A DNA stretch of 19,372 nucleotides from Peptoniphilus sp. (GTDB lineage: Bacteria > Bacillota > Clostridia > Tissierellales > Peptoniphilaceae), in the NCBI GenBank assembly GCA_029983555.1, contig JASBZH010000026.1:1-19372 (forward strand), written 5' to 3'. The position numbers and the translations under genes are program-made. The notes beneath the pieces are model-generated. The model was not told the DNA's origin and searched no databases. It saw nothing but the letters and a program-made list of their open reading frames with translations. Shown one piece after another: positions 1-8,500 of the stretch (its first letter is position 1; each line of letters starts with the position of its first letter).

Positions 1-75
1 AACTTTTTTCAATTTATTTTGAAAAGTTTTTGTGAAGTTTTAAGAGTTGTTGTCGCCTCAATTGGCAACTATCTT

Positions 76-104
76 AGTATAACAATTCAAGACTTACTTG
101 TCAA
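76..104 (-). promoter_or_regulatory. Strong leftward sigma-A promoter leading out of the window
   Basis: On the minus strand a perfect -35 TTGACA (99-104) is followed after exactly 17 bases by -10 TATACT (76-81). Transcription would start near 69 and run off the left edge. The roughly 70 transcribed bases have no start codon with a ribosome binding site, and end in an imperfect hairpin (about 1-29). A near-consensus promoter with an untranslated leader would fit a stable-RNA operon, but the transcribed gene is outside the window, so that is inference. Confidence 0.75.
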
Positions 105-148
105 GAACTTTTTTACTAATTTTTTACTGTTTTTTTGTCAGTAATTTA

Positions 149-164
149 CGCAACTCATGTTGCG
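149..164 (-). terminator. Small hairpin after the LuxR-type gene, weak terminator candidate
   Basis: CGCAAC and GTTGCG (149-154 and 159-164) form a 6-bp perfect stem with a 4-base loop, 20 bases beyond the stop of the LuxR-type gene. No clear U-tract follows on the minus strand, so termination here may be inefficient or need a factor. Confidence 0.3.
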
Positions 165-183
165 ACTCATATATATTATCATC

Positions 184-744
184 TCATTTATTAGTTGTCA
201 ATAAGTTTTTGTATTTTTTTTGAAGTTCTATTCTATTTTTTACTTTTAACTTTTTGTATACAACTGTGAGGTTGTTTTTAACTGTTTTCTCGCTTATATA
301 TAGTATATTAGATATCTCCTTGTTTGTTTTTTCTTCTAATATTTCTTCTATTATTCTAAGCTCTCTATCTGTTAGATTTTGAAGTTGTTTGTATTCTTCT
401 TTTCTCTCTTCTATATTTTTCTTTATTCTTTCTTCTATATATACATGGCCTTCTAATGTTTTTGATACGGCTACAGGCAGTTCTTCTTTTGGTATCTCAA
501 TTGTTATTAATGAGTTTTCTATTCTTAATGGTATTTTATCTTCTTTTATTATCTGTATCTTATTAGCTCTATTATCTGTTTTTATTGCATCTTCAAATAA
601 GAGCAAGTCAAATTCAATTGCTTGCTCTTCTAATTCTTCTATATTTAAAAAGTGATAAATTTCATACTTAGTTTCTTTTAATATTTCTTCTATTCCGATT
701 CTTGCTATATCACTTTTTATTTGTAATGCTATTTTTTTAGTCAT
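184..744 (-). CDS. LuxR/NarL-type DNA-binding regulator with degenerate receiver domain
   Basis: A 186-residue protein. Residues about 122-180 form a LuxR-type helix-turn-helix: the LTDRE start, then NKEISNILYISEKTVKNNL, then KLKVKNRIEL, all normal for the family. Residues 1-100 resemble a shortened receiver domain, but the acidic residues expected near the N-terminus are absent. The position normally holding the phospho-acceptor Asp (after the D-L-L-L-F strand) is Glu51. I therefore infer a regulator not controlled by ordinary phosphorylation. The ATG lies inside the end of the upstream LacI-family gene (8-base overlap), so the two are probably cotranscribed and translationally coupled. Targets cannot be deduced. 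The HTH assignment is firm; the receiver relationship is moderate. Confidence 0.8.
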   Translation of the reverse strand: MTKKIALQIKSDIARIGIEEILKETKYEIYHFLNIEELEEQAIEFDLLLFEDAIKTDNRANKIQIIKEDKIPLRIENSLITIEIPKEELPVAVSKTLEGHVYIEERIKKNIEERKEEYKQLQNLTDRELRIIEEILEEKTNKEISNILYISEKTVKNNLTVVYKKLKVKNRIELQKKYKNLLTTNK

Positions 745-1750
745 TTAATGTCTTTACACTTTCGCATTCAATTATTTGTGCTGGAAGTGTCACGTCTTTT
801 TTGAAGCTTGTTTCTTTATCTGTGATGCTCTTTAATATTTTTCTAATTGATACTGCTCCAATGTCGTAGTAAGGAATTTTTACTGTTGTAAGTTTAGGTC
901 TATAGATTTCTGATATTGTAGTTCCGCCAAATCCTGTAACTGATACGTCATCTGGTGTTTTTATATTGTTATCCAAAAGCATATTCATTACGTTAATTGC
1001 CAAAGTGTCAAAAGTTGTGAAGATTGCAGTTATATTTTTTTCTTTTATTTCGCTTAATATTTCTTCTTGTACTTCTTCTAGTGATTCTTGATTTAAATCT
1101 TCTACAAATAATTCAGTAGTTTCTAGTCCATTTTCTGTCATAGCCTTATCATAACCACTTACTTTTTGCTTTTCATAGGTTCTATCGTAGTCGCGTCTTA
1201 CCGCAATTGATGCTATGTTTTTGTGGCCTTTTTCTATTAGATTTTTGACCATTTCATAGCTTGCTTTTTCATAATCTATGTTTGCTTTAAATTTTTCTAT
1301 TTCATAGAAGTTACTTATTACTACATAAGGTATTTTGCTCTCTTCTAATTTGTATTCAAGTTTTGAATTATGTAAATTTGATATTACTATAATTCCTTCA
1401 ACTTGTTTTTGTGCCAAAAGATTTGCAAATTTTACTTCTGTATCCATATCTCCATAGGAGCTTGAAAGCAAAATATCGTATTTGTACATTCTTCCAACTT
1501 CTTCTACTCCTCTTAATATTTGAGAAACGAAGTTCGATCCAATGTCTTCTACTATTACGCCGATTAGGTTTGATTTTTTTGTCACCAAGCTTCTCGCAAC
1601 TTCGTTTGGTTTGTAGTTCAAAACTTCTATTGCGTGAAGTACTCTTCTTCTGGCCTCTGGACTAACTGGCTTTGAATCATTTATTACCCTTGATACTGTA
1701 GATATTGATACATCTGCCATTTTTGCCACGTCTTTAATAGTTGATGCCAT
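737..1750 (-). CDS. LacI/GalR-family transcriptional regulator
   Basis: A 337-residue protein with the full family layout. The N-terminal helix-turn-helix and hinge occupy residues 4-60 (TIKDVAKMADVSISTVSRVI, then LNYKPNEVARSL). A periplasmic-binding-protein-like effector domain follows, starting at NLIGVIVEDI and ending with the TGFGG and LTTVKIPYYDIG blocks. Length and start match CcpA-type regulators, but sequence alone does not show whether this is CcpA (which binds HPr-Ser-P) or a sugar-specific repressor. The start is supported by an AAGGAGGAAATTA ribosome binding site. It has its own promoter and a LacI-type half-palindrome in its leader, which suggests autoregulation. The LuxR-type gene follows with an overlap. 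Confidence 0.88.
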   Translation of the reverse strand: MASTIKDVAKMADVSISTVSRVINDSKPVSPEARRRVLHAIEVLNYKPNEVARSLVTKKSNLIGVIVEDIGSNFVSQILRGVEEVGRMYKYDILLSSSYGDMDTEVKFANLLAQKQVEGIIVISNLHNSKLEYKLEESKIPYVVISNFYEIEKFKANIDYEKASYEMVKNLIEKGHKNIASIAVRRDYDRTYEKQKVSGYDKAMTENGLETTELFVEDLNQESLEEVQEEILSEIKEKNITAIFTTFDTLAINVMNMLLDNNIKTPDDVSVTGFGGTTISEIYRPKLTTVKIPYYDIGAVSIRKILKSITDKETSFKKDVTLPAQIIECESVKTLND

Positions 1751-1797
1751 TTAATTTCCTCCTTGTTAGGTAATGTATTTAAGTGATCTGGCTTATA

Positions 1798-1811
1798 CAC
1801 AATCGTTTACA
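1798..1811 (-). promoter_or_regulatory. Possible LacI-family operator in the leader of the regulator gene
   Basis: The minus strand reads TGTAAACGATTGTG. The left half and centre match the LacI-family pattern (TGTAAACG around a central CG), as in catabolite-responsive elements; the right half is degenerate, with 3 of 7 bases symmetric. It lies about 40-55 bases downstream of the predicted start of transcription, where a bound repressor could act as a roadblock. Confidence 0.3.
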
Positions 1812-1859
1812 CCACATCTAATTTAAACTCACTTTTAAACTTTAATACTTCTTCATAAT

Positions 1860-1887
1860 ATTATACTACATTTGCAGTTCATGTAAA
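1860..1887 (-). promoter_or_regulatory. Promoter of the LacI-family regulator operon
   Basis: The minus strand has TTTACA (1882-1887), a 16-base spacer and a perfect TATAAT (1860-1865). The leader to the ATG at 1750 is about 100 bases. It is the only good promoter between the preceding terminator and the gene. Confidence 0.6.
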
Positions 1888-1907
1888 TCAGTATTTTGAC
1901 TTTTCGA

Positions 1908-1953
1908 GTATAAATTAAAATAGGGACGAAGTCAACCTCATATGCCTCGTCCC
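1908..1953 (-). terminator. Terminator of the ytxH-like/DUF948-like operon
   Basis: GGGACGA (1923-1929) pairs with TCGTCCC (1947-1953), a perfect 7-bp stem. On the minus strand it is followed by TATTTTAATTTAT. It begins 7 bases beyond the stop of the DUF948-like gene. Confidence 0.65.
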
Positions 1954-1959
1954 TTATAA

Positions 1960-2451
1960 TTATCTAAAAAATACTTGTTTAATTGATTTAATTACTTCTC
2001 TAAAAATATAGAAATAATCTATGGCATTATCTGATGTCAAAGTTATTGTCTTTGCTGCATCTGAGATTACATCAGTTATATCGCTAACTGCATTTGAAAC
2101 TCTATATGTTGTGTCGTCAACTTCTCTTGTTATTCCATTGACAGTATCTGAAACTGATCCAACAGCTTGAACAGTTTTTTCAACTTCTGGTTTTATGGTT
2201 TTAACCATATCATCTGCATCTTTTGTAATTGAATTTACACTTACAGAAATATCTTTGGCGTTGTCCATTAAAGTTGGTACTGTTTTTATTGTGTGATCTA
2301 TTTCTCCTTGGTTCTTTTCTATTATGCTATTAACATTTTTTAAAACTTTAAATACATTCAATAGTACCAAGAATAGAGCAACTAGAGCTGCGATTCCAGC
2401 TAAATATAATAGAAAAGTTAAAAAGTCAGCCACTGTAAACATCTGATTCAT
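1960..2451 (-). CDS. DUF948-like membrane-anchored coiled-coil protein
   Basis: A 163-residue protein with one strongly hydrophobic segment at residues 8-32. A long, mostly polar helical region follows, with repeated pattern (SVNSITKDADDMVKTIKPEV, SVSDTVNGITREVDDTTYRV), as in DUF948 proteins of low-GC Gram-positives. The expected location is the cytoplasmic membrane with a rod-like helical domain. The biochemical role of the family is not established. An AGGAGGCACATT ribosome binding site precedes the ATG, and only 14 bases separate it from the YtxH-like gene upstream. This pairing of YtxH-like and DUF948-like genes is common in Firmicutes and points to an envelope or stress-related role. Confidence 0.7.
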   Translation of the reverse strand: MNQMFTVADFLTFLLYLAGIAALVALFLVLLNVFKVLKNVNSIIEKNQGEIDHTIKTVPTLMDNAKDISVSVNSITKDADDMVKTIKPEVEKTVQAVGSVSDTVNGITREVDDTTYRVSNAVSDITDVISDAAKTITLTSDNAIDYFYIFREVIKSIKQVFFR

Positions 2452-2465
2452 AATGTGCCTCCTTA

Positions 2466-3026
2466 TTAATTTTTCTTAGCTTCTTTTTCTACCTTTTTAG
2501 ATGTATCTTTTACTGTATTTTTGATGTTGTTTGAAGAATGTTTGATATCTTTTTTAGCATCTGATGCTGCATCTTTTAATTCTTTTTTTGTTTCTTTTGA
2601 AGTTTCTTTTATATCTTTTGCTGCATCGTCAACGTCATCTTTAACATCTTCTGCACCAGATTTTATTACTTCGCCAATTGCTTCAGCTTTTGCTTTTGCA
2701 ACTTCAACGTCTTCGTCAAATTGTGCTTTTTTATCACTTGCAGTTTCTTTTAAATCATTATAAGTTTTTTTAGCTTGTTCGCCAGCTAAATATGCTTTAA
2801 ATTCAACTGTATCTCTTACATCCATAGCTGCTTCTTTTGCTTGATCTGCTGCTTCTCTGGATTTTTGAGCAATTTCTTCACGAGTTTTTTTACCTTCTTG
2901 TGGTGCAAATAAAACTCCACCGATTGCTCCAAGAGCGATTCCAGTAAAGACTTTAGATGCTTCTCTTAATCTTCTTCTTCTAACTGCTTCGTTTCTCTTT
3001 TCTTCTAAATAATCAAATAATCCCAT
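2466..3026 (-). CDS. YtxH-like envelope/stress protein with LEA-like tail
   Basis: A 186-residue protein. Residues 25-50 hold the YtxH signature: a glycine-rich hydrophobic segment (GIALGAIGGVLFAP) followed by the polar turn GKKTREE. The rest is a highly charged Lys/Glu/Asp/Ala-rich region with imperfect repeats of the KDDVDDAAKDIKETSKETKK type, predicted to be extended amphipathic helix like late-embryogenesis-abundant proteins. YtxH-family genes are general-stress genes in Bacillus; the molecular function is unknown. The start is supported by AAAAGGAGAACGATT before the ATG. It is the first gene of a two-gene operon, directly downstream of the 6S-like RNA. Confidence 0.75.
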   Translation of the reverse strand: MGLFDYLEEKRNEAVRRRRLREASKVFTGIALGAIGGVLFAPQEGKKTREEIAQKSREAADQAKEAAMDVRDTVEFKAYLAGEQAKKTYNDLKETASDKKAQFDEDVEVAKAKAEAIGEVIKSGAEDVKDDVDDAAKDIKETSKETKKELKDAASDAKKDIKHSSNNIKNTVKDTSKKVEKEAKKN

Positions 3027-3115
3027 AATCGTTCTCCTTTTCTCTTATTTTATTTTATTATGTAATACATTTACCCAAGGAAGTACAAAATATTCATAGA
3101 GTTAAAAATTTGTAT

Positions 3116-3308
3116 AAAAAAAGTAAAATCCGCCATGCCGCTTACTCTATTAATTCAGACCCGCCCTAAAATTAAGGTGGGTAACTTGTTAACGTCTTCT
3201 GACTTCCACTCAAAGGAGGCTTGTCATATCATGCTAAACTCGGTTTCCCGTGTCTGATTTGTCGGTTGAATTAACTAGAGCTGTTTCGAACACCGCAGGT
3301 TTTACCTT
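3116..3308 (-). ncRNA. ssrS: Probable 6S RNA
   Basis: A transcript of about 193 bases. Its ends form a closing stem: GTAAAA (3300-3305 on the complement) pairs with TTTTAC, then CCTGCGGTG pairs with CATGGCGG using G-U pairs that exist only in the minus-strand RNA. The 5' block CCTGCGGTGTTCG and the 3' block GCGGCATGGCGGA match the conserved terminal-loop sequences of 6S RNA (compare GAUGUUCG and GCGGCAUC in the Escherichia coli molecule). An internal hairpin (about 3168-3181) is also present. A run of seven T follows the 3' stem. 6S RNA binds housekeeping RNA polymerase and mimics an open promoter. I recognised it from these motifs; a covariance-model search would be decisive. Confidence 0.72.
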
Positions 3309-3314
3309 TATTTA

Positions 3315-3343
3315 ATTATATAACAATTATTTTTTTAAATCAA
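3315..3343 (-). promoter_or_regulatory. Promoter of the 6S-like RNA, overlapping the rluA-family gene end
   Basis: Minus strand TTGATT (3338-3343), 17-base spacer, perfect TATAAT (3315-3320). It places the transcript start near 3308, just before the closing stem of the RNA. The -35 box lies inside the last codons of the pseudouridine synthase gene. Confidence 0.65.
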
Positions 3344-4226
3344 GAAAAGCCCCTTTGTAAAATTTAAAATCATCGGGCACACTTGCATATAAATCAAGCT
3401 CTTCGCCACTTCTAATTTTTTTGATTTTCATATTATAACAGTGTAGTGCTTGCCTTTTTATTAAATCTGTATTGCCTCCATAGAGTTCATCTCCAACTAT
3501 TGGGTGTCCAATTGATTTTAAGTGAACTCTAATTTGATGCGTCCTTCCCGTAAAAAGTTTTACATCTAATAGACTCATGTTTTCGTTTTCTAATATAACT
3601 TTATAAGCAGTTTTCGCGCGCTTTCCATTTACCAAATTTACTTCACGTCTTATTCCATCCTCTGCTCTTGCAATTGGCATCTCGATTACTCCCTCTTTTT
3701 CATCTAAAATTCCGTCTACTATCGCAAGATACTTTTTGTTTACGTCGTTTTTGTACTGTTTAGAAATATTTGCGTGAGCGAAAGAATTTTTAGCAACAAT
3801 CACAATACCAGATGTATCTCTATCGAGTCTATTGGCAAATCTCACTTTTCTCTTTAAAGAGATATCGTCAAAATAACCCAACACATAATTTAAAAGAGTC
3901 CCGTCCAAATCATCTTTAGCTGTGTGAGTTACCATAAATGGTGGTTTATTTACAACAAGTAAATCCTCATCTTCATATATTATATCTATATTTTTATGCT
4001 CAACTAGTCCATTCGGCTCTTCTTCCAAAATCTTTACTGAAATTATGTCACAGGGTTTTAATTTTTTATTTTCTCTTAAACTTTTTCCATTTAAATATAT
4101 TAAATTTTCTCGAATGGACTTTCTAATCAGTCTACTCGAAAAATTTTTTTCTCTTAAAAAGTTGTTTGAAAGGATCTTTTTATCAACTTTAAAGTTGAAG
4201 AAATCTTTTGAATTTAATGTGTACAT
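3327..4226 (-). CDS. RluA/RluD-family pseudouridine synthase
   Basis: About 299 residues. An N-terminal S4-like RNA-binding region (RLIRKSIRENLIYLNGKSL) is followed by the catalytic domain. The family signature RLDRDTSG includes the catalytic Asp (residue 135 from my start), and GRTHQIRVHLKSIGHPIVGDELYGG is present toward the end. These enzymes isomerise uridine to pseudouridine in rRNA or tRNA; the target cannot be told from sequence. I chose the ATG at 4224-4226, because AGAGGT lies 7 bases upstream and the protein then begins MYTLNSKDF. An in-frame ATG 8 codons upstream has no ribosome binding site. It diverges from nadK across 76 bases. Confidence 0.9.
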   Translation of the reverse strand: MYTLNSKDFFNFKVDKKILSNNFLREKNFSSRLIRKSIRENLIYLNGKSLRENKKLKPCDIISVKILEEEPNGLVEHKNIDIIYEDEDLLVVNKPPFMVTHTAKDDLDGTLLNYVLGYFDDISLKRKVRFANRLDRDTSGIVIVAKNSFAHANISKQYKNDVNKKYLAIVDGILDEKEGVIEMPIARAEDGIRREVNLVNGKRAKTAYKVILENENMSLLDVKLFTGRTHQIRVHLKSIGHPIVGDELYGGNTDLIKRQALHCYNMKIKKIRSGEELDLYASVPDDFKFYKGAFLDLKK

Positions 4227-4237
4227 CTCTATACCTC

Positions 4238-4266
4238 TAGTCAATATCATTTTACTGGTTTATAAT
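4238..4266 (+). promoter_or_regulatory. Candidate nadK promoter
   Basis: A perfect TATAAT (4261-4266) lies 17 bases after a weak -35, TAGTCA (4238-4243). It is the best candidate in the short divergent region before the nadK ribosome binding site. Confidence 0.45.
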
Positions 4267-4302
4267 ATATATATACGAGAAAAAAATCAAGGGGGTATAA
4301 CC

Positions 4303-5106
4303 TTGTCTTCAAAAATTGTAAATATACTTTCTAATGCTAATTTTGAATCTAAAAAGACAGCTAAAAACTTGACAGATGTGCTAATTCACAACGGATACAA
4401 GCCCTTTAACGGATTTAATAAAAACGCAGAGCTTTGTGTATGCGTTGGCGGCGACGGTTCTTTTATAAAAGCAGTGCAAAAAAATAACTTCCCCGAGATG
4501 CCTTTTGTTGGAATTAACACCGGTCACTTGGGATTTTATCAAGAAATCAAGCCTAGCGAAATCAACAAATTCGTCTCAGATTACAAGAACAACAATTATG
4601 AAATTCAAGACATCAAAGTTCTAAGAATAGACGTCTATACTAAAAATAAAGTGTATAAATTTAACGCAATAAATGAGGCAGTTCTAAAAGCCTCCCACTC
4701 TAAAACAATCCACATGAATATATTTATAGACAGAAATCATGTAGAAAAATTTTCGGGCGATGGAATTTTAGTTTCCACTCCTACTGGCTCAACTGCCTAC
4801 AACTTTTCAACTGGAGGTTCAATTGTTTATCCGACTCTTCATGTGCTACAGATGACTCCAATTTCACCTGTGAGTTCATCTGCATATAGATCCATTGAAT
4901 CTTCTTTAATTGTTCCAGGCGGCCACACGATATCACTCGTACCAGAGAGAAGATATAAAGATTCAAATCTACTGCTTGTAGACGGATACGAATACTTTTT
5001 TAACAATTTGCACAGAGTAAATGTAAAACTTTCAAATAAAAACATCAAAAAACTTATTTTTTCAAACAATTCTTATTGGGATAACATTAAAGATAAATTC
5101 TTATAA
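4303..5106 (+). CDS. nadK: NAD kinase
   Basis: A 267-residue ATP-NAD kinase that phosphorylates NAD to NADP in the cytoplasm. Visible family motifs: GGDGS at residues 49-53, GINTGHLGF at 70-78, NE at 124-125, SGDG at 151-154 and TGSTAYN at 161-167. The C-terminal sheet ends normally, giving the usual length for Gram-positive enzymes. I chose TTG at 4303-4305: AAGGGGG sits 7 bases upstream. The reading frame is open for 86 more codons on the left, but that part is antisense to the pseudouridine synthase gene and has no NAD-kinase character. It is the only plus-strand gene in the window and is closed by a strong terminator. Confidence 0.93.
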   Translation: MSSKIVNILSNANFESKKTAKNLTDVLIHNGYKPFNGFNKNAELCVCVGGDGSFIKAVQKNNFPEMPFVGINTGHLGFYQEIKPSEINKFVSDYKNNNYEIQDIKVLRIDVYTKNKVYKFNAINEAVLKASHSKTIHMNIFIDRNHVEKFSGDGILVSTPTGSTAYNFSTGGSIVYPTLHVLQMTPISPVSSSAYRSIESSLIVPGGHTISLVPERRYKDSNLLLVDGYEYFFNNLHRVNVKLSNKNIKKLIFSNNSYWDNIKDKFL

Positions 5107-5113
5107 AAACTAT

Positions 5114-5137
5114 AGGGCGCATCAGCGCTCTTTTTTT
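5114..5137 (+). terminator. Terminator of nadK
   Basis: AGGGCGC (5114-5120) pairs with GCGCTCT (5125-5131) around loop ATCA, and is followed by seven T. It begins 7 bases after the stop codon. Confidence 0.88.
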
Positions 5138-5154
5138 ATAAAATTTATATTTAA

Positions 5155-5185
5155 AGAAAAAAAGAGAGGGTATAAACCCTTCTCT
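5155..5185 (-). terminator. Terminator of pspC, convergent with nadK
   Basis: On the minus strand AGAG-A-AGGGT pairs with ACCCTCTCT (one bulged A) around TTAT, followed by a T-rich run. It starts at the pspC stop codon. With the nadK terminator it separates the convergent units. Confidence 0.8.
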
Positions 5186-5476
5186 TTAATAGAAATCTTC
5201 GTCTGATTCTTTTTCTTCTTTGTAACTTTCGTAAATGTCGTCAAAGTCACTCTCAGTCGACTTAAATTTACTGTCTTCAATTCTTCCTGTTTCTTCTGGT
5301 TCAAGTGGAACTATAATTGCAAGTGCAATGTAGACCCAAATGCTTACTCCACCAGGAATTATAAGTAGAAATGCAATTACTCTAACAATAGTGGAATCTA
5401 TCCCAAAATATTTTGCAATTCCTCCACACACTCCGGCAATCATTCTGTCGGTTCTTGACCTATATAGCTTTTTCAA
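5186..5476 (-). CDS. PspC-domain membrane protein
   Basis: A 96-residue protein with the PspC domain at the N-terminus: KKLYRSRTDRMIAGVCGGIAKYFGID, then one hydrophobic segment (about residues 33-56, with PGGVSIWVYIALAIIVPLEP). An acidic C-terminal tail follows (ESDFDDIYESYKEEKESDED). PspC domains act in envelope-stress responses in other bacteria; small stand-alone forms like this are uncharacterised. I chose TTG at 5474-5476, 7 bases after GAGGTG and matching the usual family start. The TTG two codons upstream would overlap the ribosome binding site. It begins 48 bases after the pyruvate carboxylase stop with no terminator between, so readthrough is likely. Confidence 0.82.
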   Translation of the reverse strand: MKKLYRSRTDRMIAGVCGGIAKYFGIDSTIVRVIAFLLIIPGGVSIWVYIALAIIVPLEPEETGRIEDSKFKSTESDFDDIYESYKEEKESDEDFY

Positions 5477-5524
5477 ATACAATCACCTCGATATTTAATA
5501 GATATTTACCCCCTATAAAAATCT

Positions 5525-8500
5525 TTATTCAAGTACTGCCAAAAGCTCTTTAGTCTCTACATCATCATTTTCTTTAATATAAATTGATTTTATTTTTCCA
5601 GATTTATTGGCAACAATGCTTGTCTCCATCTTCATTGCCTCTGCTATAAATAGTGTGTCGCCTTTCTTTACTTCGTCACCTTCAGCAACCAAAACTTTTA
5701 CAATTTTTCCCGGTATGGATGATCCAATTTCTTTTTCATTAGATGGATCTGCATAAATTTTTTCTTTTACATTTTTAGTCACATTTTTTGCAGTTTCGTC
5801 TTTTATATTTATAGTTCTTCTAGAGCCGTTTATTTCAAAAGTAAGATTCCTAGTTCCATCATCTAGTAGTTTTCCTATCTCGATTAATGTAACAATTAAA
5901 GTCTTTCCTTCTTCTATTTCTATCTCAGAAGTTTCGCCTTCCATAAGTCCGTGGAAGAATACATCTGATCCCATTCTAGTAACTTCGCCATTTTCCTTTA
6001 TATAGTCGATATAATCATCAAAAACTTTTGGATAAAGAGCTGATGCGATTAAATCTTTTTCACTTGGCTTAATTCCCTTTTCTTCCAAATGACTTTTAAT
6101 TTTATCGAAGTCTTCGTCTTCCAAAAGCTCTCCTGGACGACTTGTGATAGGTTTTTCTCCCTTTAAAACCATTTTTTGTAGCTCTTCTGGAAAACCACCA
6201 TAAGGCTGACCCATCATTCCTCTAAAGTAAGTCATTACAGAATCCGGATAGTCGAGATTTTTTCCATCAGTTAAAATATTTTCTGGAGTCAATCCATTTT
6301 GCACCATAAATATCGCAAGATCTCCAACCATCTTAGAAGATGGGGTTACTTTTACGATGTCTCCAACCATTTCATTTACATTTTTATACATTTCCTTAAC
6401 TTCTTTAAACTTGTGACCTAGTCCAAAAGATTCAACTTGTGGTTTTAAATTTGAATATTGTCCTCCAGGAATTTCGTATTTATAAATTTCTGTTGAACCA
6501 GATTTTAAATCAGATTCAAAATTTGCATAAACTGGTCTAACTGCAGCCCAATATTTTGAAATTTCTTCTGCCTTATCAGGATCAATCAAAGTATCTCTAT
6601 TTGTATTTTCAAGTGCAGCTACAACTGAATTGAGGGCTGGTTGAGAAGTAAGTCCACTCATTGAATTAACTGCAGTATCAACTATGTCGACTCCTGCCTC
6701 AGCTGCATTTAAAATTGTCGCAACTCCATTTCCTGTAGTGTCATGTGTATGGAGATGAATTGGAATTGAAATTTCATTTTTTAACGCCTTAATTAATTTT
6801 TTGGCTGCATAAGGTTTTAAAAGAGAAGACATATCTTTTATACCAATTATATGAGCCCCGGTCTTTTCAAGTTCTTTTGCAAAGTTTACATAGTATTCAA
6901 GGGAATATTTATCTCTGTATTCATCAAGAATATCTCCTGTGTAACACATTGTTGCCTCTGCAATCTTTCCATTTTTTAATACTTCGTCTATGGAAAGTCT
7001 CATTCCAGGAAGCCAATTTAGAGAGTCAAAAATTCTAAATAAATCTATCCCCTCTTTAGAAGACTCTTTTACAAATCTCTTTACGACATTGTCAGGATAA
7101 TTTTTATATCCCACTGTATTGTTTCCGCGAATTAACATTTGTAGCAACATATTTGGCATCTTTTCACGCAAAATTCTAAGTCTTTCCCATGGATCTTCGT
7201 GCAAAAATCTATAAGCCACATCGAAGGTTGCCCCTCCCCACATTTCTACAGAGAATAATTCTCTCATATTGTAGTTTTGTGCTTCGGCAATTTTTACTAA
7301 ATCAACTGTCCTCATTCTAGTTGCCATAAGCGACTGATGCGCATCCCTCATAGTAGTATCTGTCAAGAGGAGTCTGTTTTCTTTTAAAACATAATCTTTA
7401 AGACCACAAGCTCCCTTTTCTTCGAAAATTTGCTTCATGCCTTTAAATTTTTCTCTATTAAATTCAGGTACTTGCGGAACATCAAAATTTTTAGGCAAGA
7501 TGTTTGGATCATTTACAATCCTATTTCCCAAAATTCTCATGAGCCTCAACTCTTTGTCCTTTGAATTTTGAATATCAAAAAGTTCTTTGTGAAACTCTAT
7601 AAAACCTGTGTCGCAAGTTCCATTTGCAAATTCTTCTGTATTTAAAACATTTAACAAAAATCCAATATTTGTCTTGACACCACCAATTTTTAGCTCACTT
7701 AGGCTCCTCTTTGCCTTTCTAATAGTATCTTTCCATGTTCTGCCATGAGTTATTACCTTCACCAAGAGCGAATCGTAATATGGCGAAATTACAGCACCCG
7801 TAAATCCATTTCCACCATCTAGTCTGACGCCAAATCCTGAAGATGATCTGTACAAGTTTATATGACCAGTATCTGGCATAAAATTATTTAGTGGATCTTC
7901 TGTAGTTACACGACACTGGATTGAATAACCATTCATCTTTATGTCACTTTGACTATTTATTCCAATTTCTTCGCTATCAAGTGAATATCCCATAGCAATT
8001 AAAATTTGAGCCTGAACTATATCTATTCCAGTACACATTTCTGTAACTGTGTGTTCAACTTGAATTCTAGGGTTTACCTCAATAAAAAAGTGATTCAAAT
8101 CAGAATCAACTAAGAATTCAACAGTTCCAGCATTTGAATATCCAATTGAATTTGCAATCTTTAATGCATCTTTGCAAATATCTTCTCTCAATTCTTTAGG
8201 AAGGGAGAAAGCAGGTGTATATTCAATTACCTTTTGATGTCTTCTTTGGATTGAGCAGTCCCTTTCATATAAATGAACTACATTTCCATGTTTATCGCCC
8301 AAAATTTGAACTTCAATGTGTTTAGGCTTGTTTAAATATTTTTCTATAAACATTGAATCGTCGCCGAATGCTTTTTTAGATTCGTTTTTTGCTGATTTAA
8401 ATTTTTCAATTAAATCTTCTTCGCTCTCTACAATTCTCATTCCACGACCGCCACCGCCGCTGGCAGCTTTAATCATTACGGGATAACCTGCCATTTTGGC

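Noticed and set aside
3060..3085. SigB-like GGGTAA promoter before the ytxH-like gene
   Set aside because: GGGTAA is present, but no GTTT-type -35 lies at the right distance, and SigB is not expected in this kind of organism.
3120..3308. Cobalamin-type riboswitch upstream of the ytxH-like gene
   Set aside because: Pieces such as GGAAGTCAGAAGACG recall cobalamin riboswitches, but the GCCACTG-type B12 box is missing and the gene downstream is not B12-related. The closing stem and terminal blocks fit 6S RNA better.
4045..4302. 86-codon N-terminal extension of NAD kinase
   Set aside because: The frame is open but antisense to the pseudouridine synthase coding region, has no ribosome binding site, and NAD kinases of this group begin near the TTG at 4303.
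4781..5069. Minus-strand open frames within nadK
   Set aside because: They lack ribosome binding sites and domain character and are complementary to conserved NAD kinase coding sequence.
5122..5304. 60-codon frame overlapping the end of pspC
   Set aside because: It runs through two terminator hairpins in a different frame from pspC and has low-complexity basic sequence.
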